Notes: generated by a model not told the origin, from the sequence alone. DNA of 64,000 nucleotides from Pseudoalteromonas ruthenica (GCF_008808095.1 NZ_CP023397.1:434001-498000), one strand, 5' to 3'. Positions 54,043 through 64,000 are shown, counted from the stretch's first letter. Numbers and translations: made by a program.

Positions 54043-54477
54043 TCAACGATTGGTAACAGCATCCTTACCATCGACATAGTGTTTAACGTCGCTGGCTTTA
54101 CCCGCTTGTTCACGCAACAAATAGAAGCAGCCGCGAGAACCTGGATTGTCGGAGTAGCCTTGAATGCCAACAACGGCATCTTTAGTCACATTACCCACGT
54201 ACTGCAAAGTCGGGTAGCTATCGAAAGAGATGATCACCAATCCCTCTTCTTGCCACCAGTTACCGCCTCCGTATGGGTAGCTCCATGTGCCATCGGCATT
54301 AATTGTAAATAACGCAGCGGTAATCGGCGTTGAGCCCGCAGTATTACAATTCCAATTGACATGGTTGCGCCAAGTACCGACTACCGAGGTCGAAGACGCA
54401 GCTAATACAGGGGAGGTTGAAGCAAGAGATAGGCCGATAACACAGGCCACAGTAGAGAGTGATTTCACTAGTTTCAT
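54043..54477 (-). CDS. Secreted protein of unknown function
   Basis: A 144-residue protein with a clear signal peptide (cleavage after VLA near residue 26). The mature part has VVGTWRNHVNWNCNTAG, TINADGTWSYPYGGG and LVIISFDSYPTLQYVGNV, a lipocalin-like strand pattern with two Cys that may form a disulfide. Function not assigned. Single gene, divergent from the CDF gene. Confidence 0.65.
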   Translation of the reverse strand: MKLVKSLSTVACVIGLSLASTSPVLAASSTSVVGTWRNHVNWNCNTAGSTPITAALFTINADGTWSYPYGGGNWWQEEGLVIISFDSYPTLQYVGNVTKDAVVGIQGYSDNPGSRGCFYLLREQAGKASDVKHYVDGKDAVTNR

Positions 54478-54825
54478 AATTATATTTCCTTATATAAATG
54501 TGTTTTTGCGTTTTGGTTACACACAAGAGCAATCCTTCAGTCCTGTTGTGTCGCCACGCGACTTTGAGATTAGCTAAAAAAAGCATAGTTTCAATGCTGA
54601 TTTAACAAAAAAGTTACATATGGATGATTTTTAGGGAAATTTAGTTATCGATATGACCGGCAAGTTAGAGCGGTGATTGGCTCCAAAGCGGGCAGTGGTG
54701 CCTATCACTCTTTTATGAGCAGTTCTTGTGCATTCACAATGGGTGGTGATGAAAACGGGTGTAATATAGTCGCAAAACAAGTACAATTGCGACTATATAT
54801 CATTCCCGAGTATCATCCGGCGCGC
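54478..54825. other. Divergent intergenic region before the CDF gene
   Basis: About 350 bp. It contains a perfect inverted repeat at 54764-54798 (below). A weak open frame runs upstream of the CDF start but has no family similarity. Nothing else is recognised. Confidence 0.5.
54764..54798. promoter_or_regulatory. Perfect 12-bp inverted repeat before the CDF transporter
   Basis: Arms ATATAGTCGCAA and TTGCGACTATAT, identical when inverted, with an 11-bp spacer centred at 54781. It ends 27 bp before the CDF start codon. Half-site and spacing fit a dimeric regulator operator; TATAGT inside the left arm could be a -10. No regulator gene is adjacent and no known metalloregulator consensus fits. 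Confidence 0.55.
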
Positions 54826-55743
54826 ATGACCGACATCACCACACACCAGGCTTCTCGCAAACGCTTACTTATTGCGCTCGCTATAACCTGTAGCTTTATG
54901 GTCATCCAGCTAATAGGGGCTTATCACGCAAACTCTTTAGCGGTGTTCGCCGATGCCGGTCATTTATTTGTGCACAACAGCACGTTATTTATCGCTATTT
55001 TGGCGTCCTCTATCGCCATTCATTTGGCACGCAACTTTAATGAAGGCTATAAAAAAGCCGAATTAGTGGGCGGGCTTATTAATGGCAGCCTGTATTTGGG
55101 AATTAGCTTAACCATTTTGTTTCTTGGCTCTGAGCGGTATTTTGAAATGCATGAGGGGCATCACAAAGACGTTAACACCACCATTATGGCGTGGGTATCA
55201 AGTATCGGTTTTGTCTTTCACGGATGCGCCGCATGGGTGCTGTACAAGGGCCGCAAAGACAGCATTAATGTGTACGCGGTGTTTCTCCATACTTTCTTTG
55301 ATTTGCTCTCCACCGTCAGTACCTTAGTGGCCGGTGTCACTATCGCGCTCACTGGGTGGCAGCAATTGGATGTGCTTTTTAGCATGGTGATAGCCGTGTT
55401 CGTGTTATTCACCGGTTTGCGCCTTATTGTGCAGTGTATAAAGCGGTTGCAGAATCAAGAAGGGCGTTTGCCCAGTGCACAAGCTATTGAAAAGGCGATG
55501 ACTAAACTCGCTCACGTACACAGTGTGCACAATGTGACCGTGTCTCGAATTGACAAGCAGCTCGCCGTTGGCGCGCATATCGTGTTGAAACATCAATGTA
55601 CTGTCGCGGCTCATGATGCTGTCTGTCGAAACAATGCCGAACAGATGTTAAAACAACGCTTTAATGTTGAGCACAGCGTACTGCAAATAGAGGCTCATCC
55701 GCACTCCGAAGATGGACAAGCGCATCACTGTGTACAACACTAA
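54826..55743 (+). CDS. Cation diffusion facilitator (CDF) metal efflux transporter
   Basis: A 305-residue inner-membrane exporter of Zn2+/Co2+/Cd2+ type. About six helices, with the helix II site ADAGHLFVHNS (usual HxxxD/DxxxD-type ligands) near residues 43-50 and the helix V site HTFFDLLS near 150. It has a His-rich stretch (MHEGHHKDVNTT) and a C-terminal cytoplasmic domain ending HPHSEDGQAHHCVQH. The frame extends upstream to 54673, but that extension lacks similarity; ATG 54826 starts the family pattern. The dyad upstream probably controls it. Confidence 0.87.
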   Translation: MTDITTHQASRKRLLIALAITCSFMVIQLIGAYHANSLAVFADAGHLFVHNSTLFIAILASSIAIHLARNFNEGYKKAELVGGLINGSLYLGISLTILFLGSERYFEMHEGHHKDVNTTIMAWVSSIGFVFHGCAAWVLYKGRKDSINVYAVFLHTFFDLLSTVSTLVAGVTIALTGWQQLDVLFSMVIAVFVLFTGLRLIVQCIKRLQNQEGRLPSAQAIEKAMTKLAHVHSVHNVTVSRIDKQLAVGAHIVLKHQCTVAAHDAVCRNNAEQMLKQRFNVEHSVLQIEAHPHSEDGQAHHCVQH

Positions 55744-55782
55744 GACTATGCAGTTCCTATAAGTTTTTAAGCTTTCCTACAA

Positions 55783-58563
55783 ATGAGCACAATTCGCACC
55801 GGACTTCAAAGTAGCAACAAGTTCATGGTGGCTTGCTTACTCGGCCTGATTGGCGGGTTGACGCACCTAATTCCTGTGTGGTTTTTGGACAGCTCCGAGT
55901 TTTTATTCGGGCAAATTTTTGTGTTGCTGAGCCTCGTTGCCTTGGGCTTACGCTACAGTGTTATCACCTTGGCTATCGCCTCTGCTTTTATCTTTTATCG
56001 CTGGCAACATGCTTGGCCCAGTATCGCATTTTTGCTCGAGTTGATATGGTTGCATTGGTTTTGTTGTCGCCGCTTAAGGCGTCCGTTATTGCCATGGGGT
56101 GGGGTCTTTTGGTTGCTGGTTGGCTTGCCGCTGCTGGTGGTTTTTGGTCATTGGATGGTCGAGTTGCCGTGGTTATCGCTTACCACTGCTATTTTCAAGT
56201 ATTTACTTAACGCCATTATTTCATTAGCTGTAGTTGACCTATTAAGCTACTTTTTACCCTTTATAGTTTGGCACTATCGGCAAAACTCGCTCAAACATAT
56301 TCTCAGCTACGTGGTCAGCGTATTGATTCTATTGGTGGTGCTGTTGACGACCGTGATTTTGGTTAACGATCACTATGAACGTATAGAGTATGAGGTCAAT
56401 ACACAATTACGTGCCCATGCAGATAGGGTCTCGCAACAAATAGATAGCTACCTGGAACAGCACCAAAATGCCATTGTTTCGGCGCGCGATACCTTGGCGC
56501 AAGGTGTTGATGAGCGTTGGCAGCTTAGTCATTTAGGGCAAATGTACCCTGGCTTTATTTCTACGGTGCTGATCAATCAGCAAGGGGTGGCGTATGTGGG
56601 ATGGCCTAAGTCGCTTCTCGATGGGCTCTCCGCACAGCAGCGAGATGTGACAGACCGCGATTACTTCACGCAAGCGCATAGCCACCCTAACGGCTATATT
56701 TCCAGTGTTTTTCGCGGTCGTGGCTTAGGTGACAACCCCATTGTTGGCATTTCGGCACCGATATACGAAAAACAACAGTTTGCAGGCGTGATTGAAGGTT
56801 CGCTGCGATTAGAGTCCTTTCGTCGCTTTCGGCCCTACTTGTTTGAGCAACAAGGGGAATTGCTGGTAATGGATGCCAACAATCACGTGGTGTATAGCAG
56901 TGCAAATACTTTCAAAGTGCTAAGCCACCTCGAGCCACCTGCTTTAGCGGAGTTTAACGGTGATTCAAGCGCTTTATACCGCTCTGCTAACAATGAGCTG
57001 TATTACAGCCGGTCACTTAATAGCTCTCAAACAGGTTGGACGGTCATCGCTATGATGAACCGCCTCCATGTAAACTCTGTGGTCGCTTCAACCTGGTTGT
57101 ACGTGTTGCTGCTCACGCTGGTACTCTTGCTGCTGGCAGGGATTTTCATTCGCCAGCTAAGCCAAAGATTGGTGGCGCCACTTAATTTTTTAACCCAAGT
57201 AATGCAGCGCTACCCGATGCTGCCAAATAAGACGCCGCTTAGCCAACACGAGTGGCGGGAAGTTCAGCAACTACACGAACAGTTTGATTCGCTGGTGGTG
57301 CAACTCCAGCAGAGTTTTGAGCAGCTAGCACAATCCGATGATCGCAACCGCGATTTGAACAAACAACTAACGCGCTTTAACCAAGAATTGGAGCGTAAAG
57401 TACAAGAGCAAACTGCAGAGCTCAAGACTGCGGTGCATAGGGCGAACCAGGCCAGCCGAGCAAAGTCACAGTTTTTAGCTAACATGAGCCATGAGCTGCG
57501 TACACCCATGAACGGTGTGCTTGGGATCACCGACATTTTGCTGCAAGACTCGCAGCTGAGCGCCCAGCAACGCCAGTATTTAGCCACCTTGGGTGCAAGT
57601 GCACAAAACCTACTGCAAATTCTTAACGACATACTGGATTTTAGTAAAATTGAAGCCAATGCCTTGGAATTGAACGCACAGCCATTGGCTACCCGGGCAT
57701 TTTTCACTCACGTAGAGCAGGTATTTAATAGCGCCAACGACAACAAAGAGGTGTGCTTTGCGTGCGAAATTGCCCCGAATGTGCCCTCTAGTATTCGTGT
57801 TGATGAGCTCAGACTCAACCAAGTGATCACCAACTTATTAAGCAACGCGAAAAAATTCACCGAGCGAGGAGAGATTGTCCTTAGCGTGCAATACCGCGAT
57901 GATGAGCTTCAAGTGACGGTGCGTGATACTGGCATAGGCATGAGCGAAGAGCAGCAAGCACGTATCTTTACGGAATTTACTCAGGCTGATGTGTCAACAG
58001 CTCGGCGGTACGGAGGCACTGGTCTGGGACTGGCAATCTGTCGATCCTTGGTACAAAAAATGGGCGGCGATATCTGCGTTTCCAGCGCTGAAGGAGAAGG
58101 CAGCTGCTTTAGTTTTACCATCAAAGCGCCAGCCTGTGAGGACATCGAGGTTAACCAACATAGCGAACTCTCGGCGCCTGATTTAACTGAGCGACACGTC
58201 CTGGTGGTTGAGGATAACGCTGTAAATCAATTAGTCCTTGCCAAGATGCTTGAACCTTTGGGCTGTGAGGTGGCCATCGCTCAAGATGGGGTGCAAGCTT
58301 TGGATATGCTCCAGCAGCAACGCTATGATGTGGTGCTCATGGATTGCCAAATGCCGCACATGGATGGGTATCAATGTACCCAACATATTCGCAAAGAGCC
58401 GCATAAATATGGCGTCATGCCCGTTATCGCGATTACTGCCAACGCCTATGAAGAGGACAAAAACCGTTGTTTGGCGGCGGGGATGAATGCCTTCGTTTCC
58501 AAGCCACTGCAAGCGCATGAGTTGCACCGCAGTATTCGCGCTGTGTTAAATATTTCCCACTAA
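55783..58563 (+). CDS. Hybrid sensor histidine kinase/response regulator
   Basis: A 926-residue membrane protein. About five to six helices span 10-200 (MASE-like sensor), a double-Cache periplasmic region ([14 protein letters not shown], here [16 protein letters not shown]) about 205-430, then TM near 440-460, a coiled coil, the HisKA box [24 protein letters not shown] near 567, HATPase ([32 protein letters not shown]) and a C-terminal receiver with Asp in [14 protein letters not shown] near 853. The partner response regulator or Hpt is not here. It lies 39 bp after the CDF gene and may be co-transcribed. Confidence 0.93.
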   Translation: MSTIRTGLQSSNKFMVACLLGLIGGLTHLIPVWFLDSSEFLFGQIFVLLSLVALGLRYSVITLAIASAFIFYRWQHAWPSIAFLLELIWLHWFCCRRLRRPLLPWGGVFWLLVGLPLLVVFGHWMVELPWLSLTTAIFKYLLNAIISLAVVDLLSYFLPFIVWHYRQNSLKHILSYVVSVLILLVVLLTTVILVNDHYERIEYEVNTQLRAHADRVSQQIDSYLEQHQNAIVSARDTLAQGVDERWQLSHLGQMYPGFISTVLINQQGVAYVGWPKSLLDGLSAQQRDVTDRDYFTQAHSHPNGYISSVFRGRGLGDNPIVGISAPIYEKQQFAGVIEGSLRLESFRRFRPYLFEQQGELLVMDANNHVVYSSANTFKVLSHLEPPALAEFNGDSSALYRSANNELYYSRSLNSSQTGWTVIAMMNRLHVNSVVASTWLYVLLLTLVLLLLAGIFIRQLSQRLVAPLNFLTQVMQRYPMLPNKTPLSQHEWREVQQLHEQFDSLVVQLQQSFEQLAQSDDRNRDLNKQLTRFNQELERKVQEQTAELKTAVHRANQASRAKSQFLANMSHELRTPMNGVLGITDILLQDSQLSAQQRQYLATLGASAQNLLQILNDILDFSKIEANALELNAQPLATRAFFTHVEQVFNSANDNKEVCFACEIAPNVPSSIRVDELRLNQVITNLLSNAKKFTERGEIVLSVQYRDDELQVTVRDTGIGMSEEQQARIFTEFTQADVSTARRYGGTGLGLAICRSLVQKMGGDICVSSAEGEGSCFSFTIKAPACEDIEVNQHSELSAPDLTERHVLVVEDNAVNQLVLAKMLEPLGCEVAIAQDGVQALDMLQQQRYDVVLMDCQMPHMDGYQCTQHIRKEPHKYGVMPVIAITANAYEEDKNRCLAAGMNAFVSKPLQAHELHRSIRAVLNISH

Positions 58564-58600
58564 CTAGGCGTAAACTCAAAGCATCGACGACACTCAAGCA

Positions 58601-61600
58601 CTACAAACTCTTGGTTTTATCAATTACGCCATCGATAAACTCACTCGATAGCAGTGTTTGTGCGTCCACTGGTCGAGCAAAGAAGAACCCTTGTAAATGG
58701 TGACACCCTAACTTATTGAGGAAAAAGATTTGCTCTCTGGTCTCCACCCCCTCGGCGATACAGTATAGGCCAAGGCTGCGCGCCAAGTTGTGAATGGTGC
58801 GAATAATGGATTCATTAGTTGGATTTACCCCAATTTGCCGTACAAAGCTTTGGTCTATCTTAATGACATCAATGGGGAATTGACTCAAATAGGTCAGTGA
58901 TGAGAAACCAGTGCCAAAGTCATCAAGGAAAAGTTTGAATCCGGCGCTGTGCAAGCGGTTAAGTTGCTCTGCCGCTTTGGTTTTATCCTCTAGTAGGGTG
59001 TTTTCGGTGATCTCCAAGCGAAGCTGGGTGGGGCTAACATGGTGAAGAGCCAAAATATCTTGTAGGCGGTCGCTTAAATTCGACTTTAAGATATGAATAG
59101 GCGACAGGTTCAAAGATAAATAGAAATCATCAGAGCTCTCAAACCAAGGCTTTAAATCGCGCAGGGCTCTGTGTAGTGCTTGCTCGGTAATGGCATCAAT
59201 TAAGCCTATTTCCTCTGCGATGGGGATAAATTCTCCCGGAGAGATAAAGGTGCCTTCATGTGGCCAGCGCAGAAGGAGCTCCACACCTACGATGCGCTTT
59301 TGGAAGTCATGCACAATGGGCTGGTAGTGGTTGAGTAACACCTCATCGCGATAGGCATCTTGTAACGCATTTTCTAGCATTAACTTATGGGTAATGCGGT
59401 TGTTCATTTGTTCGGTGAAGAACTTATAGCCATTGCGGCCCGCATTCTTGGCATGGATCATCGCCATATCGGCATTACGAATAAGATCTTCGGCGTTATC
59501 CGCATCGAAAGGAGACAACGCAATTCCCACACTGACAGAGATATTGATAGTAATATTGCCAATTTTTATGGGTTGCTCTAACACCTTGGCTAAGTGCTCA
59601 GCAAATTCACTGAGCATCTGTGGTGAATGGACATGTTCTATCAGTAACAAGAACTCATCGCCACTTTGACGCGCGAGCAGCGCATTGTCGTCTAATTGTT
59701 CGCTGATGCGCTCACAAATGCAGCACAGCACTTGGTCACCTACGGCATGGCCAAACGAATCATTTACCGGCTTAAATTTGTCCAAATCAATAAATAATAA
59801 GGCCAAAAGGGAAGCGTTTTCTTTCGCATAGTCAATTGCTTGGGATATTTTTGAGCGCATCATAGTGCGATTCGGTAACCCGGTTAAGGGGTCGTAATTG
59901 GCCAAGTAGCGTAACTCGTCTTCAGCACGCTTTTGCTCGGTCAAATCGGTGATCACGATGACGTAGTAGCTTACCTCATCACGGTTGTCGTTATTATCAC
60001 GGCACACCGCAGTGACGCTTATCTGCACCGGATGGTGGCGGTTATGCTTGGTGCGGATCTGCTCTTCACAACGCCAGTTCTGCCCCGCTTTTAAGCGGCC
60101 GATGATACTCATGTACTTCTTATATTTGTGTTTACCCAGAGCACGTACAAATGGCTGAATATTAAGTTGTGGCGCTTGCTGGCTGGCAAAGGCTTGCAGG
60201 AAACTATGATTGGCGGAGAACGGCTGCATATGCTCATCTAAAATCAGTAACCAATCGCTGATCTGGCTGATGGCTTCACCTAATACTGTGGCTTGCTGCG
60301 CTGAGGCTTTCGCGTCGGTGATATTGGTATAGATGCCTGATACTACTCGCGCATGCCCCTGTAAGTCGCATTCGGTAATGCGCCCGACTTCGTGATACCA
60401 CAGCCATTCACCACTGCTGTGAGCAATGCGATAGGTGCACTCCCAAGTGCCTTGTTCCCCTTGTTTTAAAAAGCGCTTCCACTGGGTACGATAGCGCTCC
60501 ACATCATGGGGATGAATAAGTTCGGCATGTTGCTCAAATGAGCAGCTCAAAAAACTGTTAGCATAACCGAGCTCGTCACTCAGACGCCGCTGCGCAAATT
60601 GGCGCTCAGATACATAGTAGTGCCACACACCGCTGTTACTGCTTTGCAGAGCTAGGTTGGTTTGCTGTTGCGAGTTGACCGCTACACTGTGGGCGTCACG
60701 TAGTTTGCGTTGTTGTGCGCGTAAGTACATTAGCCAAGCGCCAATAATCGCAATGGCGAGCAAGGCATACATGGTTTTTGCAAGCGGCGAACGCCATGGC
60801 GCGTAGGCCACATTAACAATAAGACGCGCCTCACGTGAGTACTTGCCGGAGACGGGGTCGAAAGCACGAATGCTTAGTTCATGGCGTCCGGGGTTGAGTT
60901 TTGCAAACTGTAAGGTGTTGTCTTTGTAATCGTTATAAGTAAAGTCGCTGGCACCCGATAAACTAATGCGGTAGCGCACTTGGCTGCGGTGTAAAAAGTT
61001 AAAACTAGAAAAGGATATTGTCAGCCCGAGGTCGTCGTGCTGTAACTGCAGCGGCTTATCAATATAACTGATAGGGGAGTAATCGATTGAACGAGACAAT
61101 AAATCAATATTGGTGATTTGCGGTGGTGGTGCAATATACTGGGTGTTGCCAGAGACGAAGTCTGTCGGGTCTATTTCCAATAACCCTTTTACGGTACCAA
61201 ATACTAGCTCGCCGTTGCCTCGCTTAAGTACCGCGAAGGCGTTAAACTCCGATGCGGATAGGCCATCTTCTACGGTGAAATAGCGCACGTGTTCAGAGTT
61301 TATATTTAATCGATACAAGCCGTTGTTGGAGCCAAACCACAAGTAACCTAAATCATCCACCACTGGCGTATACACGCCAAGATTTTTTAATCCTTGTTCT
61401 AGGCCTATTCGGGCGCGAACCTCAAGTGTTTCCATATCAAGAGCAACTAAGCCCTCGTTATCGATGCTCAACCACAAGGAATTATTCTGATCGACCGTCC
61501 AGCCATCAATATAATTAAAGTGCTGTGGATTCGTGTTGGCGGATTCATAAACCACCTCAACTTGTTGGCGCGAGGTGTCATAGCGATAAAGCGTACCGCT

Positions 61601-63154
61601 ATGGCTGAGCAGTGGGTCGTTCGGATGATTAGGCAGCGGCGATAGAAAGTGCGTGGCTAAATCAGGCAAAAGCGCACGATTTAGTGCTGGCACATCGGTA
61701 ATGCGGTTGGCCTCGGGGTCATACATATAAAAGCCACTGGGGGCGATAAAAAACGCCCGATTGTCAGGTAACTGCACAAGCCCGCCATAGTAACTCTGGG
61801 GGTCGAAGCTTTGAGGCCTATCTGCTTTTTCTAACGGTCGGGTGAGGGTACTGGTTTTGATGTTAAATAGCTCACTGCCGTAGCTTGATTCCAACCATAG
61901 CGAGTCTGGCTGATGTGTGGCTGGAAAAATACGATAGATAGTTTGTTGGCCAATGGCGAGTTTATCGTCTTTACTGACCAGGTATGCTTCACTCTCACCA
62001 TTGGCACTGAGGCGATTGAGGCCGTTATCGCTGCCCACCCACAATGTGCCGTCGGCTTGCTCATACATGCCCCAAGCGATGTGCCCATGTTTATACTGGC
62101 CGCTAGGAAGTGTTCGTTGGCGAAAGCGCATAGACAGCGGCGACCATGAGTAGACTCCTTGGGAGCGAGAGCTAAGCCAAATCATGCCACCTTTATCGCG
62201 AAAGAGTACTTGGATACTGTTGTCGCTGACGGCAAAGCGCGATTTACTAAATTGGACCAGTGTTTGTGCGCGCAAAGATTGCCGATTAAATTGTTTTAAG
62301 CCCTCATCTGTGGCGATAAAGTCATAAAGCCCATAGCGTTGGAAGCCCCATATGTTGTAGCTTGGCAATAATGTTCTAAATGTATTGGGGCTAGAGAGGC
62401 TCATGCTGTACAAGCCTTCTACCGTGCCGATCATCAGGCCGAATTCACTGTCAAAGCGCAACAGTTTCACGTTTTGCTGATCGCCGCTCGGCGCTTCGCT
62501 CTTGGGTAGGTAGTTAATTTGCTTCACTCGGCCTTGTTGATAATGGTAAAGGCCATTAGATGCACCGACATAAAGCCCATCTTGATGTGGCAGCAAGGCG
62601 CGGATGATATGGGTTTCATTGGCAATACTAAAGGCATGGGTGAGTGAGTTATCGGTTAAATCGAGACTGAAAATATGATGATTTAAGCCAAGCCAAACAC
62701 GCTCAGGGTTCAGGGGATCTTGAGCGATTGCAGAGACGCTAACATAGTCTATCTTGTGTTCACTAAGGGTATTGGCAATGATTTGCTTGGAAGTGAGTGT
62801 GGCCGGATCGACCAAGTACACGCCGCTGAACTGCGTCGACACGAGTAGTTTGCCATTTGCTAGTTTAAGCATGGTCAAAATAAAGTCACTACTTAGCGCC
62901 GAGTGTTGGCTCTCAAAAAGCGTTACCTTATAGCCGTCGTAGCGATTTAAACCACGCCCTGTGGCGAACCACATATAGCCGAAATCGTCTTGGGCTATGG
63001 CACTAACCGAGCCCTGAGACAAGCCCTCATCAGTGGATAAACGTTGGAGCTGATAGCCGTATCCAGCATCGTTGACGTGTGCCTGTGAGGGTGTAGCAAA
63101 TAAATGCAAAAGCATGAAAAGCACAGTAATACATGCGCTATGTAGACGACGCAA
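58601..63154 (-). CDS. Two-component-propeller/Y_Y_Y/PAS/GGDEF/EAL protein
   Basis: A 1517-residue inner-membrane c-di-GMP enzyme. The signal peptide ends near residue 25; two seven-bladed propellers of the two-component regulator type (LSQGSVSAIAQDDFGYMWFATGRGLNRYDGYKVTLF is the first repeat pattern) occupy about 30-700. Then a Y_Y_Y domain ~715-795, TM near 800-820, two PAS domains (~840-960, 965-1075), GGDEF (SGDEF at 1164-1168) and EAL with ELLLRW at 1292 and DDFGTGFSSL at 1411. Both catalytic domains look intact (SGDEF and ELL are tolerated variants), so it may synthesise or degrade c-di-GMP. The periplasmic propeller resembles glycan sensors; ligand unknown. Converges on the kinase gene. 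Confidence 0.92.
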   Translation of the reverse strand: MRRLHSACITVLFMLLHLFATPSQAHVNDAGYGYQLQRLSTDEGLSQGSVSAIAQDDFGYMWFATGRGLNRYDGYKVTLFESQHSALSSDFILTMLKLANGKLLVSTQFSGVYLVDPATLTSKQIIANTLSEHKIDYVSVSAIAQDPLNPERVWLGLNHHIFSLDLTDNSLTHAFSIANETHIIRALLPHQDGLYVGASNGLYHYQQGRVKQINYLPKSEAPSGDQQNVKLLRFDSEFGLMIGTVEGLYSMSLSSPNTFRTLLPSYNIWGFQRYGLYDFIATDEGLKQFNRQSLRAQTLVQFSKSRFAVSDNSIQVLFRDKGGMIWLSSRSQGVYSWSPLSMRFRQRTLPSGQYKHGHIAWGMYEQADGTLWVGSDNGLNRLSANGESEAYLVSKDDKLAIGQQTIYRIFPATHQPDSLWLESSYGSELFNIKTSTLTRPLEKADRPQSFDPQSYYGGLVQLPDNRAFFIAPSGFYMYDPEANRITDVPALNRALLPDLATHFLSPLPNHPNDPLLSHSGTLYRYDTSRQQVEVVYESANTNPQHFNYIDGWTVDQNNSLWLSIDNEGLVALDMETLEVRARIGLEQGLKNLGVYTPVVDDLGYLWFGSNNGLYRLNINSEHVRYFTVEDGLSASEFNAFAVLKRGNGELVFGTVKGLLEIDPTDFVSGNTQYIAPPPQITNIDLLSRSIDYSPISYIDKPLQLQHDDLGLTISFSSFNFLHRSQVRYRISLSGASDFTYNDYKDNTLQFAKLNPGRHELSIRAFDPVSGKYSREARLIVNVAYAPWRSPLAKTMYALLAIAIIGAWLMYLRAQQRKLRDAHSVAVNSQQQTNLALQSSNSGVWHYYVSERQFAQRRLSDELGYANSFLSCSFEQHAELIHPHDVERYRTQWKRFLKQGEQGTWECTYRIAHSSGEWLWYHEVGRITECDLQGHARVVSGIYTNITDAKASAQQATVLGEAISQISDWLLILDEHMQPFSANHSFLQAFASQQAPQLNIQPFVRALGKHKYKKYMSIIGRLKAGQNWRCEEQIRTKHNRHHPVQISVTAVCRDNNDNRDEVSYYVIVITDLTEQKRAEDELRYLANYDPLTGLPNRTMMRSKISQAIDYAKENASLLALLFIDLDKFKPVNDSFGHAVGDQVLCCICERISEQLDDNALLARQSGDEFLLLIEHVHSPQMLSEFAEHLAKVLEQPIKIGNITINISVSVGIALSPFDADNAEDLIRNADMAMIHAKNAGRNGYKFFTEQMNNRITHKLMLENALQDAYRDEVLLNHYQPIVHDFQKRIVGVELLLRWPHEGTFISPGEFIPIAEEIGLIDAITEQALHRALRDLKPWFESSDDFYLSLNLSPIHILKSNLSDRLQDILALHHVSPTQLRLEITENTLLEDKTKAAEQLNRLHSAGFKLFLDDFGTGFSSLTYLSQFPIDVIKIDQSFVRQIGVNPTNESIIRTIHNLARSLGLYCIAEGVETREQIFFLNKLGCHHLQGFFFARPVDAQTLLSSEFIDGVIDKTKSL

Positions 63155-63343
63155 TGGCTGACCCCAATTGAAGTTGAAACCAACATATTAGCCTTAAATC
63201 CCTCAGGGCATTTAGGCATCAACTAATCGTTAACAATAATACATAAATTTAGCATAGAACCTTGGTTCGTCACTATATCTTTATAATTTTACTTTGAAAA
63301 AACCACACCTTATGATGAATTTCGGCAAACAAAAAGGAACAAA

Positions 63344-63886
63344 GTGGAGCGTTTAATGAACAATAATGCACAAAATGCAACCTTAGTGGTTGTTGATATG
63401 CAAGCTAAGTTAGCACCCGCTATGAGCGAGTACACCCATATACGTGCTCAGGTGCAGTTGCTACTTAGCGCCAGTCACTGCCTTGATATTCATTGTTTGG
63501 TGGCAGAGCAATACCCTGAAGGTCTTGGGCCAACCGATGCACAACTTAAAATAGGGAACGCCAACTATATTACCAAAACAACGTTCAGTGCCGCCCAGCA
63601 TAAAGATTTTGAGCAAGCATTAGGCTCGCACCAGCACATCTATTTGTGTGGTATGGAAAGTCATGTCTGTGTCTACTTCACGGCAATGGATTTATTGGCC
63701 AAGGGCTACACAGTGAGTGTGATAGCCGATGCGGTGTGTTCACGAAAACAAGAAAACAAACAATGGGCGCTTTTGCAACTGCGCCAAGCTGGCGTGCAGG
63801 TATGCTCTGCAGAAACGGCTATATTCGGATGGATGCACAGTTGCGAGCATCCGCAATTTAAAGAGGTTTTAGCGTTAATAAAATAG
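63344..63886 (+). CDS. Isochorismatase-family cysteine hydrolase
   Basis: A 180-residue protein of the YcaC/isochorismatase-like hydrolase fold. Catalytic Asp is in VVVDMQAKLAP near residue 22; LVAEQYPEGLGPT, Lys in ITKTTFSA and Cys in CGMESHVCVYFTAMDLL near 107-110 complete the triad region. It probably hydrolyses an amide; substrate unknown. GTG 63344 (AGGA at a 5-bp distance) and ATG 63356 (GGAG at 6 bp) are both acceptable. A hairpin follows. Confidence 0.88.
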   Translation: MERLMNNNAQNATLVVVDMQAKLAPAMSEYTHIRAQVQLLLSASHCLDIHCLVAEQYPEGLGPTDAQLKIGNANYITKTTFSAAQHKDFEQALGSHQHIYLCGMESHVCVYFTAMDLLAKGYTVSVIADAVCSRKQENKQWALLQLRQAGVQVCSAETAIFGWMHSCEHPQFKEVLALIK

Positions 63887-63903
63887 GCGCCATGGTCGGC
63901 GCC
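63886..63903. terminator. Short hairpin between convergent genes
   Basis: GGCGCC-N6-GGCGCC stem beginning at the isochorismatase stop. No T tract; could slow transcription in either direction. Confidence 0.4.
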
Positions 63904-63915
63904 CATTGTGGGGAT

Positions 63916-64000
63916 TTACAGTGAGAACGTTTTGCTCACTGACAGTACCAAGCGCTCATCAGCGTATTCGCTATCAAGGTTGGTATCTTCTGCCGCTAAC
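63916..64000 (-). CDS. C-terminal end of an outer-membrane beta-barrel protein (runs off window)
   Basis: Reading the minus strand from the right edge to a TAA at 63916-63918 gives about 27 codons ending DERLVLSVSKTFSL. The alternating polar/hydrophobic last strand with terminal Leu/Phe resembles a barrel's C-terminal assembly signal. Too short for a family call. Confidence 0.5.
   Translation of the reverse strand, partial: LAAEDTNLDSEYADERLVLSVSKTFSL

Noticed and set aside
54673-54825. 51-residue N-terminal extension of the CDF protein
   Set aside because: It has no similarity to the family, would read through the perfect dyad, and the family pattern begins at 54826.

Overview
The window looks like part of a marine, Alteromonadales-type gammaproteobacterial chromosome (inference). 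The support is about 50% GC by eye, an M9 collagenase, a LapD/LapG pair, many c-di-GMP and two-component proteins, and a polysaccharide locus ordered like the Vibrio cholerae vps genes. The genus cannot be named from the sequence. I saw no tRNA, rRNA, IS element, prophage or CRISPR array.

Positions 1-8200 hold peroxide-defence and envelope genes. A truncated collagenase lipoprotein runs off the left edge. It shares an intergenic region, carrying two OhrR/MarR-type palindromes, with a glutathione peroxidase-ohrR operon. An MscS channel, a YihY/BrkB membrane protein, a six-domain CHRD lipoprotein with three nearly identical 363-bp units, a RhtA-like exporter and ohr follow. Positions 8399-10501 encode a lipoprotein with a short Gly-X-Y stretch and an internally duplicated propeller-like body.

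Positions 10666-16304 form a C4-dicarboxylate module: DctB-like kinase, DctD-like sigma54 activator, a porin and an SLC13/DASS symporter. A DctD-like dyad and a possible -24/-12 promoter lie in front of the porin. An FG-GAP protein is next.

Positions 18002-44611 are a biofilm-exopolysaccharide locus. On the minus strand are an O-antigen-ligase-type protein, a small secreted protein, lapD and lapG. Divergently, galU, wecB (vpsA), wecC (vpsB), an acetyltransferase, glycosyltransferases, flippase, VpsF-like polymerase, AAC(3)-fold acyltransferase, deacetylase, CapK-like enzyme, acyltransferase and WecG-type transferase form an almost gapless operon. After a 137-bp gap come a VpsL-like initiating transferase, an outer-membrane barrel, a short OPX protein, a Wzc/VpsO kinase, a CpsB-type phosphatase and a VpsP-like protein. 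The logic is Wzy-dependent: sugar-nucleotide supply, assembly and acyl decoration, flipping and polymerisation, export through a barrel plus short OPX, and length control by tyrosine phosphorylation. LapD/LapG beside it suggest joint c-di-GMP control of matrix and adhesion.

Positions 44547-64000 are mixed: a BMT5-like methyltransferase with a zinc-finger-like tail, small membrane proteins, ahpC-ahpF, an AT-richer patch of small enzymes (CHMI, NTF2-like, alpha/beta hydrolase, dioxygenase-like), a chemoreceptor, a YjjU-type patatin, a CDF transporter preceded by a perfect 12-bp dyad, a hybrid kinase, a 1517-residue propeller-PAS-GGDEF-EAL protein, an isochorismatase-family hydrolase and the end of an outer-membrane barrel.

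Most notable: lapG and the patatin gene both encode essential N-terminal sequence upstream of any ATG/GTG/TTG, which suggests AUU/AUC starts; the paired OhrR boxes may also control the collagenase; and the methyltransferase carries an unusual C2H2-like motif.
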